Origin: Candidatus Omnitrophota bacterium
Lineage (GTDB): Bacteria; Omnitrophota; Gorgyraeia; Gygaellales; Profunditerraquicolaceae
Direction of reading: 5' to 3'
Assembly (NCBI GenBank): GCA_028714055.1
Contig: JAQTNB010000064.1
Location: forward strand, 1-6,762
Length of the DNA stretch: 6,762 nt
Shown piece after piece: positions 6,540 through 6,762 of this stretch; within the stretch, counting starts at the first letter, position 1, and each line of letters begins with the position of its first letter. The position numbers were made by a program, and so were the translations under genes. The notes under the pieces were generated by a model, which saw only the letters and a program-made list of their open reading frames with translations, did no database searches and was not told the DNA's origin.

Positions 6540-6762
6540 ATGCGCGGAAGCAGCTCGCTCTCCAGCATCTCGACGATACGCTGGGTCCCGAATGAGGTCT
6601 CCAGGACCACCGTTTCCCGGGGAGAGGCCGTGACCTTGCCGACGACAGCCGCCGACCTTCCCAGGGGGTGTTTGCGCAACGCCCGGATAATGCCTGCCGT
6701 TTCGCCTGCGGCCACGATGATCACCGCGGTCCCTTCGTTTGCCAGGTATAACGGATCAAAGC
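6533..6762 (-). CDS. hypE: HypE, [NiFe]-hydrogenase maturation protein, C-terminal end (5' part outside window)
   Basis: Seventy-five residues are visible, reading in from the right edge as FDPLYLANEGTAVIIVAAGE and continuing through HPLGRSAAVVGKV to the terminus ELLPRIC. HypE makes the cyanide ligand of the [NiFe]-hydrogenase iron: HypF carbamoylates the C-terminal cysteine, and HypE dehydrates it with ATP to a thiocyanate that passes to the HypC-HypD complex. The PRIC end with its terminal Cys is diagnostic and intact here. The visible part belongs to the C-terminal AIR-synthase-like domain; the ATP-binding N-terminal domain lies beyond the window. The gene overlaps the UPF0280 gene by 7 nt. 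Other hyp genes may lie upstream, to the right. Confidence 0.96.
   Translation of the reverse strand, partial: FDPLYLANEGTAVIIVAAGETAGIIRALRKHPLGRSAAVVGKVTASPRETVVLETSFGTQRIVEMLESELLPRIC

Overview
All the genes I can support lie on the minus strand, in two groups separated by one 126-bp gap (5673-5798). Transcription runs from high to low coordinates. Both edges cut through genes: hypE lacks its 5' part at the right edge, and an ABC-transporter ATPase gene lacks its 3' part at the left edge. No tRNA, rRNA, CRISPR array, insertion sequence or phage gene is visible. Most of the sequence is moderately GC-rich, apart from an AT-rich stretch around the intergenic gap and the start of the glycosyltransferase gene.

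Right group (5799-6762): the C-terminal end of HypE, the [NiFe]-hydrogenase maturation protein, overlaps by 7 nt a gene for a UPF0280-family protein (ApbE/FMN-transferase superfamily). This implies that the organism matures a [NiFe] hydrogenase.

Left group (1-5672): a compact surface-glycan operon. A sigma70-like promoter (-35 TTGCAC, 17-bp spacer, -10 TATAAT) sits immediately upstream of a GT4 glycosyltransferase. Next come a polytopic MraY/WecA-family sugar-phosphate transferase, an FAD protein of the amine oxidase/UDP-galactopyranose-mutase-like type, an ABC-2 polysaccharide-export permease (Wzm/TagG type) and its ATPase (Wzt/TagH type). The junctions are overlaps of 7, 4 and 8 nt and then a 1-nt gap, so the five genes are very likely co-transcribed and translationally coupled. 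A reasonable model is that the WecA-like enzyme loads a sugar phosphate on a polyprenyl carrier, the GT4 enzyme extends it, the FAD enzyme makes or modifies a sugar precursor, and the ABC pair exports the lipid-linked glycan.

The most unusual points are in this operon. The Wzt-like ATPase continues for at least 255 residues past its nucleotide-binding domain into a module I do not recognise. The WecA-like enzyme appears to lack the usual Asp of its GDxGS motif and most of its His-rich motif. The promoter leaves only about 8 nt of leader before the first start codon.

Host: a bacterium with hydrogenase maturation and ABC-dependent glycan export, probably an anaerobe. The gene style reminds me of uncultivated lineages such as Omnitrophota, but this is an impression and not something the sequence proves.
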